Part shown: positions 8,861 to 17,783 of the stretch, in pieces
Numbering within the stretch: the stretch's first letter is position 1
How the letters are laid out: every line of letters starts with the position of its first letter
DNA from: Paraburkholderia acidisoli
GTDB lineage: Bacteria > Pseudomonadota > Gammaproteobacteria > Burkholderiales > Burkholderiaceae
Direction of reading: 5' to 3'
DNA: 64,000 bases
Assembly (NCBI RefSeq): GCF_009789675.1
Contig: NZ_CP046913.1
Location: forward strand, 1,240,001-1,304,000
Notes under the pieces: model-generated
Seen by the model: the letters and a program-made list of their open reading frames with translations, nothing else
The model's database searches: none
What the model was told of the DNA's origin: nothing
Made by a program: the position numbers and the translations under genes

Positions 8861-10003
8861 ATGGTGCTCAAGAATCTGATCAAGGCTCGTAAAGGCCAGG
8901 CGGAACCGCTTTCGGACCATGCGCCGCTCGTCGACTCGGGCTTGCTGCCCGGCTTCGAGGCGCTGCCGACCGTCGTGCTCGTGCTCGACAAGCGCACGCT
9001 GCGCGTTGCCTTCGCGAATCCTTCCGCCGAGGCGATGCTCGAACTCTCGCGCCGGCAACTCGCGCAGATGGCGTGGTCCGATCTCTTCACCAACGCCGAC
9101 GAACTGCTCTCGACGATCGCCTCGATCGCCGAGCACCGCTTTCATGCCACGCGCCTCGACGCGTCGCTGGAGCGGCCGGGACGCGAGCCGCTCAACGTGC
9201 ACGCGATCGTCGGCTTTCTCGAGGCCGCACCCGACTACGTGCTGCTCGAACTCTTCGAGAACGAGCGTCATTTGCGTAGCGACCGCGAGGAGCGCATTCA
9301 CGACCTCACGGCCGTGAACAAGCATCTGATCCGCAATCTCGCCCACGAGATCAAGAACCCGCTCGGCGGCATTCGCGGTGCGGCGCAGCTGCTCGAATTC
9401 GAGCTGGGCGCGCGCGAACGCGACGAGCTGCGCGAGTACACGCAGGTCGTCATCAAGGAATCCGACCGCCTGCAAACGCTTGTCGACCGCTTGCTGGAGC
9501 CGCACCGGCATCCGCATATCGTCGGCGACGTGAACATCCACGAGGTTTGCGAGCGCGTGCGCGCCGTGATTCTCGCGGAGTTTCCGCGCGGCCTCACGAT
9601 CGAGCGCGACTACGACGTGAGCGTGCCCGATCTGCGTGGCGACAAGGAGCAGCTGATTCAGGCGCTGCTCAACATCGTGCGCAACGCGGCGCAGGCCTTG
9701 CGCGAGCGGATTTCGCAAGGCGACGCGCGCATCGAATTGCGCACGCGTGTCGCGCGCAAGGTCACGATTTCAAAACGCCTGTGCAAGCTGGCATTGGACT
9801 TGCATATCACGGACAACGGACCCGGCATTCCCGAGGAGATCCGCGACCGCATCTTCTATCCGCTCGTCTCCGGACGCGAGGACGGCAGCGGTCTCGGTCT
9901 CACGCTCGCGCAGACCTTCGTGCAGCAGCACGACGGTTTGATCGAAGTGGATAGCCGGCCGGGCCAAACCGAGTTTCAGATCTTGTTGCCGTTAGACGGC
10001 TGA
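8861..10003 (+). CDS. glnL: Nitrogen regulation sensor kinase/phosphatase NtrB (GlnL)
   Basis: A 380-residue soluble histidine kinase that phosphorylates and, with PII protein, dephosphorylates NtrC according to nitrogen status. An N-terminal PAS-like domain (about 30-140) is followed by the H-box NLAHEIKNPLGG with phospho-acceptor His162, then an ATPase domain with the N box (NIVRNAAQAL) and G boxes (DNGPGIP; GSGLGL). No membrane segment is present, as usual for NtrB. The start was set at the ATG at 8861 because the upstream extension of the frame is Arg-rich shadow covering the glnA terminator. The glnG gene follows after 51 bases, consistent with cotranscription. Confidence 0.93.
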   Translation: MVLKNLIKARKGQAEPLSDHAPLVDSGLLPGFEALPTVVLVLDKRTLRVAFANPSAEAMLELSRRQLAQMAWSDLFTNADELLSTIASIAEHRFHATRLDASLERPGREPLNVHAIVGFLEAAPDYVLLELFENERHLRSDREERIHDLTAVNKHLIRNLAHEIKNPLGGIRGAAQLLEFELGARERDELREYTQVVIKESDRLQTLVDRLLEPHRHPHIVGDVNIHEVCERVRAVILAEFPRGLTIERDYDVSVPDLRGDKEQLIQALLNIVRNAAQALRERISQGDARIELRTRVARKVTISKRLCKLALDLHITDNGPGIPEEIRDRIFYPLVSGREDGSGLGLTLAQTFVQQHDGLIEVDSRPGQTEFQILLPLDG

Positions 10004-10054
10004 AGCTGATTTCGAATTACCGATACGCACGCCACCAGGACTTCGACCGATCTT

Positions 10055-11617
10055 ATGAAGCCGATCTGGATAGTAGACGACGACCAATCGATTCGCTGGG
10101 TGCTCGAAAAAGCACTCGCCCGCGAAAACTTCGCCACCCGCAGCTTTTCGAACGTGCGGGAGGCCGCGAGCGCACTCGATCACGACAGCCCGCAGGTGCT
10201 CGTCTCGGACATCCGCATGCCGGGCGGTTCGGGCCTCGAGCTGTTGCAGACCGTGCGCGAACGCGTGCCGGGTTTGCCCGTCATCATCATGACGGCGTTC
10301 TCCGACCTCGACAGCGCCGTGGCCGCGTTTCAGGGCGGCGCGTTCGAGTACCTCGCCAAGCCGTTCGACGTCGATAAAGCCGTCGAGCTGATTCGCCGCG
10401 CCGTGGACGAAAGCATGCGCGGCGAGCAGCAGTGGGACGAGCGTCCCGCCGAAACGCCCGAGATGCTGGGGCAGGCGCCCGCGATGCAGGACATGTTCCG
10501 CGCCATCGGACGGCTCTCGCATTCGGCTGCCACCGTGCTCATCACGGGCGAGTCGGGCACCGGAAAGGAGCTTGTCGCGCGCGCTTTGCACCGACATAGC
10601 CCACGCGCGAACGGTCCGTTCATCGCGCTGAACACCGCGGCCATTCCGAAGGATCTTCTGGAATCCGAACTGTTCGGTCACGAGCGCGGCGCGTTCACGG
10701 GCGCGCAGGCCATGCGTCAAGGCCGCTTCGAGCAAGCCGAGAACGGCACATTGTTTCTCGACGAAATCGGCGACATGCCGTTCGATCTGCAAACGCGCCT
10801 GCTGCGCGTGCTCTCCGACGGGCAGTTCTATCGCGTGGGCGGTCACAACCCGCTGCGCTCGAACGTGCGCGTGATCGCGGCCACGCACCAGAACCTCGAA
10901 ACGCGCGTGCGTCAGGGCTTGTTCCGCGAGGACTTGTATCACCGTCTCAACGTGATCCGGCTGCGTTTGCCCGCGTTGCGCGAACGCAGCGAGGACATTC
11001 CGCTGCTCACGCGTCACTTCCTGCAAAAGAGCGCGCGCGAGTTGGGTGTGGAGCCCAAGCGCGTGTCGGACGAAGCGCTCGTGTACATGTCGTCGCTGCC
11101 GTTTCCGGGCAACGTGCGTCAGCTCGAAAATCTCGCGAACTGGCTCACGGTGATGGCGCCCGCGCAGACCATCGAGATCAAGGACCTGCCGCCCGATCTC
11201 GTGCCTGCGCACGCGGCGGTCGGCGAGGCCGCCACGCTGATCGAATCGTCGGCCGCAAACGGCGTCGTGCCGCTCGCGGGCGTGACGGCGGGCGTCAACG
11301 GCGGGCTGGGCGTGCCGCCGGGCGTGAGCGCGGCGGGCGGCGTGATCGCGGGGGCGGCGGCCTTCGGTGCGGCGCAGGCCGGCAACGGCGTGGCGGGCGC
11401 GCTGAGCGTGTGGGAAAGCGGCCTGCGCACCGAAGTCGCGCGGCTGCTGCGCGAGAACAGCGCCGACGTCATGGACGAACTCTCGCGCCGCTTCGAGGCC
11501 GCCGTGATTCGCGAAGCGCTCGACTTCACGCGCGGCCGCAAGGTCGAGGCGGCGGAGCGTCTCGGCATCGGCCGTAACACCATCACGCGCAAGATCCAGG
11601 AACTCAACCTGGAATGA
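10055..11617 (+). CDS. glnG: Nitrogen regulation response regulator NtrC (GlnG), sigma-54 activator
   Basis: A 520-residue enhancer-binding protein. The receiver domain (1-120) carries the phosphorylation site Asp52 in LVSDIRMPG. The AAA+ domain has the Walker A GESGTGKE and the sigma-54-contacting loop GAFTGA. A Fis-type helix-turn-helix ends the protein ([18 protein letters not shown]). Phosphorylated NtrC should drive the sigma-54 promoter of glnA upstream. It is about 50 residues longer than typical NtrC because of a Gly/Ala/Val-rich insert at roughly 402-448, between the AAA+ domain and the DNA-binding domain. Confidence 0.95.
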   Translation: MKPIWIVDDDQSIRWVLEKALARENFATRSFSNVREAASALDHDSPQVLVSDIRMPGGSGLELLQTVRERVPGLPVIIMTAFSDLDSAVAAFQGGAFEYLAKPFDVDKAVELIRRAVDESMRGEQQWDERPAETPEMLGQAPAMQDMFRAIGRLSHSAATVLITGESGTGKELVARALHRHSPRANGPFIALNTAAIPKDLLESELFGHERGAFTGAQAMRQGRFEQAENGTLFLDEIGDMPFDLQTRLLRVLSDGQFYRVGGHNPLRSNVRVIAATHQNLETRVRQGLFREDLYHRLNVIRLRLPALRERSEDIPLLTRHFLQKSARELGVEPKRVSDEALVYMSSLPFPGNVRQLENLANWLTVMAPAQTIEIKDLPPDLVPAHAAVGEAATLIESSAANGVVPLAGVTAGVNGGLGVPPGVSAAGGVIAGAAAFGAAQAGNGVAGALSVWESGLRTEVARLLRENSADVMDELSRRFEAAVIREALDFTRGRKVEAAERLGIGRNTITRKIQELNLE

Positions 11618-11769
11618 GCGCGACGGCTCGGGCGGCGCTCCTCGCAAGCGGGGCGCGCCCGGCCGCGTCGCGAACCCCGGCATCGAGCGAGCTTGCGCGC
11701 AAAGCGCGGTTCGAGGTGCCGGGCGCGTACAAGGCATAATCGACGTTGTTCTTCTGTCGACGATCGATC

Positions 11770-13875
11770 ATGCCCGTGACTTCCCCCTGGCCCGCCGAGG
11801 CCGATCCGTTCCTTTCCCTCGAAGTGCTCGACGATCCCGCCGCGATGGCGTGGGTCGAGGCGCAGAACGCGCGTACGCGTGCCGCATGGCAGGGCGGCGC
11901 GCGCTTCGAGGCGCTCGAAAAGCGTCTCGCGCAAGCGTATTTGCCGCGCGAGCGGCCCGTGATTCCGAGCCGTTGGCGCGAATGGGCCTACGACCTCTGG
12001 GAAGACGAGGACAACCCTAAGGGCCTGTGGCGCCGCACGCTGTGGGACGACTGGCGCGCGCACCGGCCGCAGTGGGAAACACTCATCGACTTCGACGCGC
12101 TCGGCAAGCAGGAAGGCATGCCGTGGGTGTGCGCGGGCATCGACATTCTGTATCCCGATGGTGACCGCGCGCTGATCCAGCTCTCCGATGGCGGCGCCGA
12201 CGCCGTGGTCGTACGCGAGTTCGATCTCACGCGCCGCGAATTCATCGGCGACGGCTTCGCGATCGCGAAGGAAGGCAAGCACATCGTCTCGTGGATCGAC
12301 CGCGATACCGTCTACGTGGGCTGGGATGCGGGCGGCAAGGCCGGCAAGAAGATGCTCACGCGCTCGGGGTATCCGCGCGAGGTGCGCCGCTGGACCCGCG
12401 GCACGCGGCTCGCCGACGCGCCCGTGGTGTTCAGCGGCGAGTTCGACGATATCAGCGTGGAAGGCGACTACGATCCGGTCGAACAGCGCCACGACATCGT
12501 GCGCAGCGTCGACTTTTTCGACTCCTATACCTATCGTCTCGATCCGAACGGCGCGTGGCAGCCGTACGACGTGCCCTCGCACGTGGCCGTGGGCGCATGG
12601 CATGGCTGGCTCCTGCTCGAACCGCGGCTCGACTGGACCATCGACTGGACCGTTTCGCAGCAAACCTATGCGGGCGGCTCGCTGCTGGCGATTCGCGAGG
12701 ACGCATTCCTCGCCGGCGATCGCACATTCACGACGCTGTTCACGCCCACGCCCGTGACGTCGGCGTGCGACTGGACCAATACGAAAAACGTCTTGATCGT
12801 CTCGTGGCTCGACGACGTGGAAAGCCGCACGATGCTGTGGCAGCCGCAATTCGCCGATGGCGCGTGGCAGTGGCAATCGCGGCTCTTTCCCGCGCGCGCG
12901 AGTTCGCAGGTGGACGTGTCGCCCGTGGAAGACACGCTCGACGACGAAGTGTTCGTCGATGTCGACGATTACCTGCTGCCGCCGGAGTACTGGCTCGCCG
13001 ATCTCGCGCAGAGCGATCTCCAGCAGTGGGAATTGCTCGACCGCTGGCCGACGCAGTTCGACGCGGGACCGCTCACCGTGATCCGCGCGCACGCGCGCTC
13101 GGCGGACGGCACGCGCGTGCCGTTCACGGTGATCGGCGCGAAGGCCGCGATCGAAGCGGGCACGCGCAAGGCGTCGCCGTGTCTGCTCACGGGCTATGGC
13201 GGCTTCGCGATCGCGCTCACGCCGCAGTATCTCGTGGGCTCGGGTATCGGCTGGCTGGAGCAGGGCGGCATCGTCGCGATCGCGCATATTCGCGGCGGCG
13301 GCGAGTACGGCACGGCGTGGCACGTGGAGGCGCAGCGCGAGCATCGCCAGCGTTCGTTCGACGACTTCATCGCCGTGGCGGAGCGGCTGGCCGCGGACGG
13401 CTTTACGAGCGCCGCGCAACTCGGCATCAAGGGCGGCAGCAACGGCGGCCTGCTGGTGGGCGCGTGCATGGTGCAGCGGCCCGAATTGTTCGGCGCCGTG
13501 GTGTGCGAAGTGCCGCTGCTCGACATGCAGCGCTACACGCTGCTGCACGCGGGCGCATCGTGGATCGACGAATACGGCGACCCGGAAGACGCCGAGGAAG
13601 CGCGCGCGCTCGCGGCGTACTCGCCGTATCAGCGCGTGCAGGCGGGCGTGGCGTATCCGCCGTCGCTCTTCACGACGTCGACCAGCGACGACCGCGTGCA
13701 TCCCGCGCACGCGCGCAAGATGGTCGCGCGCATGGAACAGCAGGGCCACGCCAACGTCTGGTATCTGGAGAACACCGACGGCGGTCACGGGCCGGGCAGC
13801 GATTCGCTCGAACGCGCGCAGTACGACGCGCTCGTTTATCGCTTCCTGTGGACGACGCTCGCGGGCACGTGGTGA
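11770..13875 (+). CDS. Prolyl oligopeptidase family (S9) serine peptidase
   Basis: A 701-residue S9A-type peptidase: an N-terminal propeller domain that screens substrates by size, then a C-terminal alpha/beta-hydrolase domain. The catalytic triad is visible as Ser557 in GGSNGG, Asp640 or Asp641 in TSTSDDRVHP, and His673 in DGGHGPG. There is no signal peptide, so it should act on cytoplasmic peptides. Whether it prefers proline or basic residues cannot be read. The ATG at 11770 is preferred over the in-frame upstream start at 11746, whose extra residues (MFFCRRSI) have no family support. A CATAAT -10-like hexamer lies at 11735-11740. Confidence 0.88.
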   Translation: MPVTSPWPAEADPFLSLEVLDDPAAMAWVEAQNARTRAAWQGGARFEALEKRLAQAYLPRERPVIPSRWREWAYDLWEDEDNPKGLWRRTLWDDWRAHRPQWETLIDFDALGKQEGMPWVCAGIDILYPDGDRALIQLSDGGADAVVVREFDLTRREFIGDGFAIAKEGKHIVSWIDRDTVYVGWDAGGKAGKKMLTRSGYPREVRRWTRGTRLADAPVVFSGEFDDISVEGDYDPVEQRHDIVRSVDFFDSYTYRLDPNGAWQPYDVPSHVAVGAWHGWLLLEPRLDWTIDWTVSQQTYAGGSLLAIREDAFLAGDRTFTTLFTPTPVTSACDWTNTKNVLIVSWLDDVESRTMLWQPQFADGAWQWQSRLFPARASSQVDVSPVEDTLDDEVFVDVDDYLLPPEYWLADLAQSDLQQWELLDRWPTQFDAGPLTVIRAHARSADGTRVPFTVIGAKAAIEAGTRKASPCLLTGYGGFAIALTPQYLVGSGIGWLEQGGIVAIAHIRGGGEYGTAWHVEAQREHRQRSFDDFIAVAERLAADGFTSAAQLGIKGGSNGGLLVGACMVQRPELFGAVVCEVPLLDMQRYTLLHAGASWIDEYGDPEDAEEARALAAYSPYQRVQAGVAYPPSLFTTSTSDDRVHPAHARKMVARMEQQGHANVWYLENTDGGHGPGSDSLERAQYDALVYRFLWTTLAGTW

Positions 13876-13910
13876 CGCCGGTTCCACGCGCCCGCTTGCG
13901 CCTGCCGCGT

Positions 13911-13934
13911 GCGCCCGCTCAGGCGGGCGTTTTG
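13911..13934 (+). terminator. Terminator after the S9 peptidase, overlapping the xth 3' end
   Basis: A 7-bp G+C stem (CGCCCGC / GCGGGCG) with a four-base loop is followed by TTTT on the plus strand. It lies between the two convergent genes and overlaps the last codons of xth. Confidence 0.6.
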
Positions 13935-14704
13935 ATATCGGCGATCACGGGCGTGTGATCGGAAGGCTGCTCCCACTTGCGGGGCGCCTTGTCGACTTCG
14001 CACGACACGAGATCGGGCGCGAGCGCGGGCGAGAGCAGGATATGGTCGATACGCAGACCCGCGTTGCGCCGGAACGCGAACATGCGGTAGTCCCACCACG
14101 TGAACAGCTTTTCGGGCTGTTCGAACTGGCGGAACGCGTCGACGAAACCGAGCGCGATGAGACGCTCGAATTGCGCGCGTTCTTCGGGCGAAACGAGGTT
14201 CTGGCCTTCCCACGCTTTCGGGTCGTGCACGTCGCGGTCTTCGGGCGCGATGTTGTAGTCGCCGAGCAGGGCGAGCTTCGGATAGCGCTGCATTTCCTGC
14301 GCGAGCCAGTCATGCATCGCGTCGAGCCACTGCAATTTGTAGGCGAATTTTTCCGTGCCCGGCGCCTGGCCGTTGGGGAAGTACGCGCTCACCACGCGCG
14401 TGTCGCCGACGGTGACGGCGATCACGCGCTGCTGCGGATCTTCGAAGCCGGGAATGTTGCGCACGACCGTTGCTTCGTCCACGAACGCGCCTTCGCGCAC
14501 GAGAATACCCACGCCGTTATACGTCTTCTGGCCCGCGAACCACGCGCGATAACCGTGCGCTTCGAGTTCGGCGCGCGGGAATTTATCGTCGGTCAGCTTG
14601 AGTTCCTGAAGGCAGAGCACGTCCACCTGACTGCTGTTCAGCCAGTCGATGACGTGCTGCAAACGGACCTTGAGGGAGTTGACGTTCCAGGTGGCGATTT
14701 TCAT
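13919..14704 (-). CDS. xth: Exodeoxyribonuclease III
   Basis: A 261-residue exonuclease III / AP endonuclease of the ExoIII-APE family, used in base-excision repair to cut abasic sites and trim 3' blocks. Motifs appear in order: MKIATWNVNSLK at the N-terminus, LQELKLTD with the metal-binding Glu, a central GDYNIAPEDRDVHDP, and the catalytic-His segment SDHTPVIADI at the end. The frame stays open upstream, but the family N-terminus begins at the ATG at 14704. It is convergent with the S9 peptidase. Confidence 0.93.
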   Translation of the reverse strand: MKIATWNVNSLKVRLQHVIDWLNSSQVDVLCLQELKLTDDKFPRAELEAHGYRAWFAGQKTYNGVGILVREGAFVDEATVVRNIPGFEDPQQRVIAVTVGDTRVVSAYFPNGQAPGTEKFAYKLQWLDAMHDWLAQEMQRYPKLALLGDYNIAPEDRDVHDPKAWEGQNLVSPEERAQFERLIALGFVDAFRQFEQPEKLFTWWDYRMFAFRRNAGLRIDHILLSPALAPDLVSCEVDKAPRKWEQPSDHTPVIADIKTPA

Positions 14705-14891
14705 GTGAGGCTCGATAGCGTGGTGTCGCGCGAAAGGCGAGAGATGCGGGCGCGCACGTGTGACGGGGCAGCGTGCGCGAAACGCGTCATTATCGCTTGC
14801 TTCGGCGCGCGCTACGCGAAACGCGCTACCACGCGGCGATGCCGGAAAAGAAGCGGGCGCGCGAGCATGGGCGTCCGCTTCAGGTCGCGCG

Positions 14892-15881
14892 TCAGCCCGC
14901 CGTGGTTTCCACCGGCAACGCTGACGAGGCCACGCCGAGCCGCGCCCGCGCCGCTTCGTATTCGCGCTGCAAACGCGCAACCCGTTCCGCCGCCGGCACG
15001 ATGTCCTTCACCGCGCCGATGCCCTGGCCCGAACCCCAGATGTCCTTCCACGGCTTCACGCGGGTGGAGCCGAAATTCATCGTCGAAGGATCGGCGTGCG
15101 GCAGCGCGTCCGGGTCGAGGCCACTGGCCACGATGCTCGCGCGCAGATAGTTGCCGTGCACGCCCGTGAAGAGATTCGAATAGACGATATCGCCCGCGCT
15201 GCCATCCACGATCATCTGCTTGTAGGTGTCGGCGGCGTTCGCTTCGTGCGTGGCGATGAATGCCGAGCCGACATACGCGAGGTCCGCGCCCGCCGCCTGC
15301 GCCGCGAGGATCGCGTTGCCGTTGCCGATCGCGCCGGAGAGCAGCAGCGGGCCGTCGAACCATTCGCGGATCTCGTGAATGAGCGCGAACGGCGAGAGCG
15401 TGCCCGCGTGGCCGCCCGCGCCAGCGGCGACGGCGATCAGGCCGTCCGCGCCCTTGTCGATGGCCTTCTTCGCAAACGTGTTGTTGATGATGTCGTGCAG
15501 CACGATACCGCCCCACGCGTGAACGGCGCGATTGACCTCTTCGCGCGCGCCCAGCGACGTGATGACGATGGGCACCTTGTACTGCGCGCAGACGCCGAGA
15601 TCGTGCTCGAGACGATCGTTCGACTTGTGCACGATCTGGTTGACGGCGAACGGCGCGGCGGGTTTGTCGGGGTGCTTCGCGTCGTGCTCGGCGAGTTCGG
15701 TCGTGATGCGGTCGAGCCATTCGCCGAGCAAGGCTTCGGGCCGTGCGTTGAGCGCCGGAAACGAGCCGATCACGCCGGCCTTGCACTGGGCGATCACGAG
15801 ATCGGGGTTGGAAATGATGAAGAGCGGCGAGCCGACGACCGGAATCGACAGGCCGCGGCGCAGCACGGCGGGCAGGGACAT
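14892..15881 (-). CDS. Nitronate monooxygenase (2-nitropropane dioxygenase family), FMN-dependent
   Basis: A 329-residue TIM-barrel flavoprotein of the NMO family, which oxidises alkyl nitronates. Family signatures are PVVGSPLFIISN at the N-terminus, the AGVIGSFPALN loop, and the FMN-phosphate segment GADGLIAVAAGAGGHAG at about 140-160. A good AGGAGA ribosome site precedes the ATG at 15881. The gene is divergent from a PadR-type regulator; the gap contains a clean 20-base palindrome, suggesting control by that regulator. The physiological substrate (nitronate, propionate 3-nitronate or an enoyl compound) is not readable. Confidence 0.85.
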   Translation of the reverse strand: MSLPAVLRRGLSIPVVGSPLFIISNPDLVIAQCKAGVIGSFPALNARPEALLGEWLDRITTELAEHDAKHPDKPAAPFAVNQIVHKSNDRLEHDLGVCAQYKVPIVITSLGAREEVNRAVHAWGGIVLHDIINNTFAKKAIDKGADGLIAVAAGAGGHAGTLSPFALIHEIREWFDGPLLLSGAIGNGNAILAAQAAGADLAYVGSAFIATHEANAADTYKQMIVDGSAGDIVYSNLFTGVHGNYLRASIVASGLDPDALPHADPSTMNFGSTRVKPWKDIWGSGQGIGAVKDIVPAAERVARLQREYEAARARLGVASSALPVETTAG

Positions 15882-15937
15882 GCGTATCTCCTTGGTTGAG
15901 GCAACGGCATGGTGGGACCGCCGTCGTGTGTCTTGTC

Positions 15938-15954
15938 TGCTATGAAAAATAGCA
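15938..15954. promoter_or_regulatory. Small inverted repeat in the NMO/PadR gap
   Basis: TGCTAT-GAAAA-ATAGCA is a 6-bp inverted repeat lying 57 bases before the nitronate monooxygenase start. It may be a second regulator site or chance A+T-rich sequence. Confidence 0.35.
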
Positions 15955-15966
15955 AAGGCGTCGTCG

Positions 15967-15986
15967 CTATGCAACTGGTTGCATAG
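15967..15986. promoter_or_regulatory. Palindromic operator between nitronate monooxygenase and PadR genes
   Basis: CTATGCAAC-TG-GTTGCATAG has 9-bp perfect arms with a 2-base spacer. PadR-family regulators bind short ATGC/GCAT-type palindromes near their own gene, so this is a good candidate site. It is 69 bases before the regulator start and 86 bases before the enzyme start. Confidence 0.6.
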
Positions 15987-16054
15987 TGGGCCGACTCGGC
16001 GTGGCGGAGGGTAAGCGGGGCGGTATCGGTTCTGGCGTGGTTTAGAATCGCCGC

Positions 16055-16594
16055 ATGTCGACGCCGCACGCCATCCTCATCGCCTTGCTGGAAAAGCCCT
16101 CGTCGGGCTACGACCTCGCGCGCCGCTTCGATCGCGCGATCGGCTATTTCTGGCAGGCGACGCATCAGCAGATCTATCGCGAACTGGGCCGGATGGTGGC
16201 GGCCGGTTGGGTTTCGGTGATGGACGACGCCGCCGCGTCGCGCAAGAAGGTGTACGCCGTGCTGCCAGTGGGACGCGACGAAGTGGCGCGCTGGGTGCGC
16301 GAGACGCCGCTCGGGCCGAACGAGCGCAATGTGTTTCTGCTCAAGCTGCGCGCGGATGCGGTCATCGGGCCGCTGGGGCTTGCCGAACAACTGGCGCGGC
16401 TCGTCCGCGAGAATCGCGCGCGGCTGGCGGTGTATCGGGAGATCGAGCAGCGCGATTTTGGCGCGGCGGTGCTGTCTCGCGGGCAAGCGTTGCAGTACGC
16501 GATTCTCAAGGCGGGCATACGCACGCAGGAGTCGTGGCTGGCGTGGGCCGCGGAGGTGGGGCCGCTGGTGTCGGATGCGTCGCCGGATGCCTAG
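16055..16594 (+). CDS. PadR-family transcriptional regulator
   Basis: A 179-residue regulator. The N-terminal winged helix-turn-helix of the PadR type (AILIALLEKPSSGYDLARRFDRAIGYFW...IYRELGRMVAAGWV) is followed by a Vir-type C-terminal coiled region (about 95-175) used for dimerisation. These repressors respond to small molecules such as phenolic acids; the ligand here is unknown. The gene is divergent from the nitronate monooxygenase and a palindrome lies between them. A TAGAAT hexamer at 16043-16048 sits so close to the ATG that the message may be nearly leaderless; no ribosome site is visible. Confidence 0.85.
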   Translation: MSTPHAILIALLEKPSSGYDLARRFDRAIGYFWQATHQQIYRELGRMVAAGWVSVMDDAAASRKKVYAVLPVGRDEVARWVRETPLGPNERNVFLLKLRADAVIGPLGLAEQLARLVRENRARLAVYREIEQRDFGAAVLSRGQALQYAILKAGIRTQESWLAWAAEVGPLVSDASPDA

Positions 16595-16686
16595 GATTGC
16601 CTGGTTATCCTGAAGAATCGCGCGGCTGTGCAAGCGAGCAAAAATGCGCCGCGGCGAACGATATTTCAGCCGTGTGAAAAAGATGT

Positions 16687-16715
16687 TTGACGGAACGCTC
16701 GATACACCCTATAAT
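16687..16715 (+). promoter_or_regulatory. Sigma-70 promoter of the initiator tRNA gene
   Basis: TTGACG (16687-16692) and TATAAT (16710-16715) are separated by 17 bases, near-consensus in both boxes. Transcription should begin near 16722, ten bases before the mature tRNA. Confidence 0.9.
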
Positions 16716-16731
16716 TCTTTTCTCTGACGGA

Positions 16732-16808
<77 letters not shown>

Positions 16809-16858
16809 AGAGCTATCCGTTGGAAACATCAGGGCGATTCGTTATGTCCTGAAACTAA

Positions 16859-16882
16859 AGCCCGCCTTGAGCGGGTTTTTTG
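16859..16882 (+). terminator. Rho-independent terminator after initiator tRNA
   Basis: CCCGC-CTTGA-GCGGG followed by TTTTTT, 50 bases after the tRNA CCA end. Confidence 0.85.
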
Positions 16883-17146
16883 TTTTCTGTCCGGTGTCCT
16901 TTGTTCACAGCGTTCTACCTCGAACGCCAATCCTCCTTCTGCCTTTATTCGTGCGCGGTCAGCGTACCGCTATGGAGCCGCGTTCGAGCTAGCAATGCGC
17001 CCCAATGCGTAGCGAATTGAGCGCTCGTCTTTACCTGCAGAATTCAGACCGCTCCGATATCGCTCGACTCAGGTACCGCGCGAGTATGACCCTCCCGATC
17101 ACTTGCGGAAGGGCGATGAAATGTTCGAAAAGTCAAAACCACTCGA
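16883..17146. other. Intergenic stretch at the start of a lower-G+C insert
   Basis: Between the tRNA terminator and the PAAR gene I see no supported gene. G+C falls visibly here compared with the flanks. A short open frame at 17013-17159 without a start codon, ending at the PAAR start, could be the tail of a decayed upstream gene, but nothing in it is recognisable. No duplicate of the tRNA 3' end was seen here. Confidence 0.5.
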
Positions 17147-17683
17147 GTGTGTCTCTTGAGGCGGTATTTGCTGAGGGCGGGAGACAAAACCACGGCGGAT
17201 GGCCACGTGCTCGAAGGTATCGACAATTGCACGCATCACGGTACGCCTATTACTTTTATCGGAGCAGGAATCTGGTGTCCCGCTTGCCATTCCAGGGGAG
17301 TGATTGGCGCGAAAGGCCCGCATCGCAATGCGACGATGACGGGAAGGCAGCAGGCGCTAGACGGCGATATCTGCCTTTGCCGCTGTAGTCCACCGCCCTT
17401 ATGTCTCGCATCGCAAGACAGTGCGTGGCATGAGTTTGGGCTTGACGAGACGGTGAACAGCGGCGCGGACGGTAAATCAGGCTCACACGCGGTCAATGCT
17501 GTCTACAACGAGCAATTCAGGCTCATCGATGATAACGGTGTCGTACTTCGCAACGTCCGTTATCGCGTGTACGCAGGCGTAAATATCGTGGCGGTTGGAA
17601 CGACCGATGCAAACGGACGCACGCAACGTATTGCCACAGAAGGGCGTCGAGATCTTCGGCTCGATGTGTTACTTCAAAAATGA
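17147..17683 (+). CDS. PAAR domain-containing protein (type VI secretion spike tip)
   Basis: A 178-residue protein. Residues ~5-95 form a PAAR-type domain of the Burkholderia kind: RRYLLRAGDKTTADGHVLEGI, THHGTPITFIGAGIWCPAC, GVIGAKGP and DGDICLCRC. Such proteins cap the VgrG spike and carry effectors. After a Gly/Ser-rich linker, residues ~115-178 (EQFRLIDDNGVVLRNVRYRVY...GTTDANGRTQRI) resemble the small beta domain often found at PAAR C-termini as an effector adaptor. The start is GTG at 17147 or, equally plausible, TTG at 17156, which gives the familiar MRRY N-terminus. No vgrG or tss gene is in the window. G+C is well below the flanks, and a peptidase and an exported protein follow. Confidence 0.8.
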   Translation: MCLLRRYLLRAGDKTTADGHVLEGIDNCTHHGTPITFIGAGIWCPACHSRGVIGAKGPHRNATMTGRQQALDGDICLCRCSPPPLCLASQDSAWHEFGLDETVNSGADGKSGSHAVNAVYNEQFRLIDDNGVVLRNVRYRVYAGVNIVAVGTTDANGRTQRIATEGRRDLRLDVLLQK

Positions 17684-17783
17684 TCGTTCGCGTAAACAGG
17701 CGGTGTCTCTACTGCGCAAATCTGGGCATCGCGTTCCAGGCGTTCAACGACTGGTCGATTGCGCGTGAATCAGAGGGCGGAAG

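Noticed and set aside
11119..13887. A 922-codon minus-strand frame opposite glnG and the S9 peptidase
   Set aside because: It is a shadow of codon bias, has Arg/His/Ala-rich composition and no family motif, and covers two well-supported plus-strand genes.
17013..17159. A short frame without a start codon ending at the PAAR start, possibly the tail of a lost gene
   Set aside because: Its ~48 codons look plausible in composition but match nothing I know, and there is no upstream continuation. It is too weak to call a pseudogene.
17005..17388. A 127-codon frame overlapping the PAAR gene start
   Set aside because: It overlaps the PAAR coding frame, which has clear family motifs. The alternative frame is Arg/Ser-rich without any motif.
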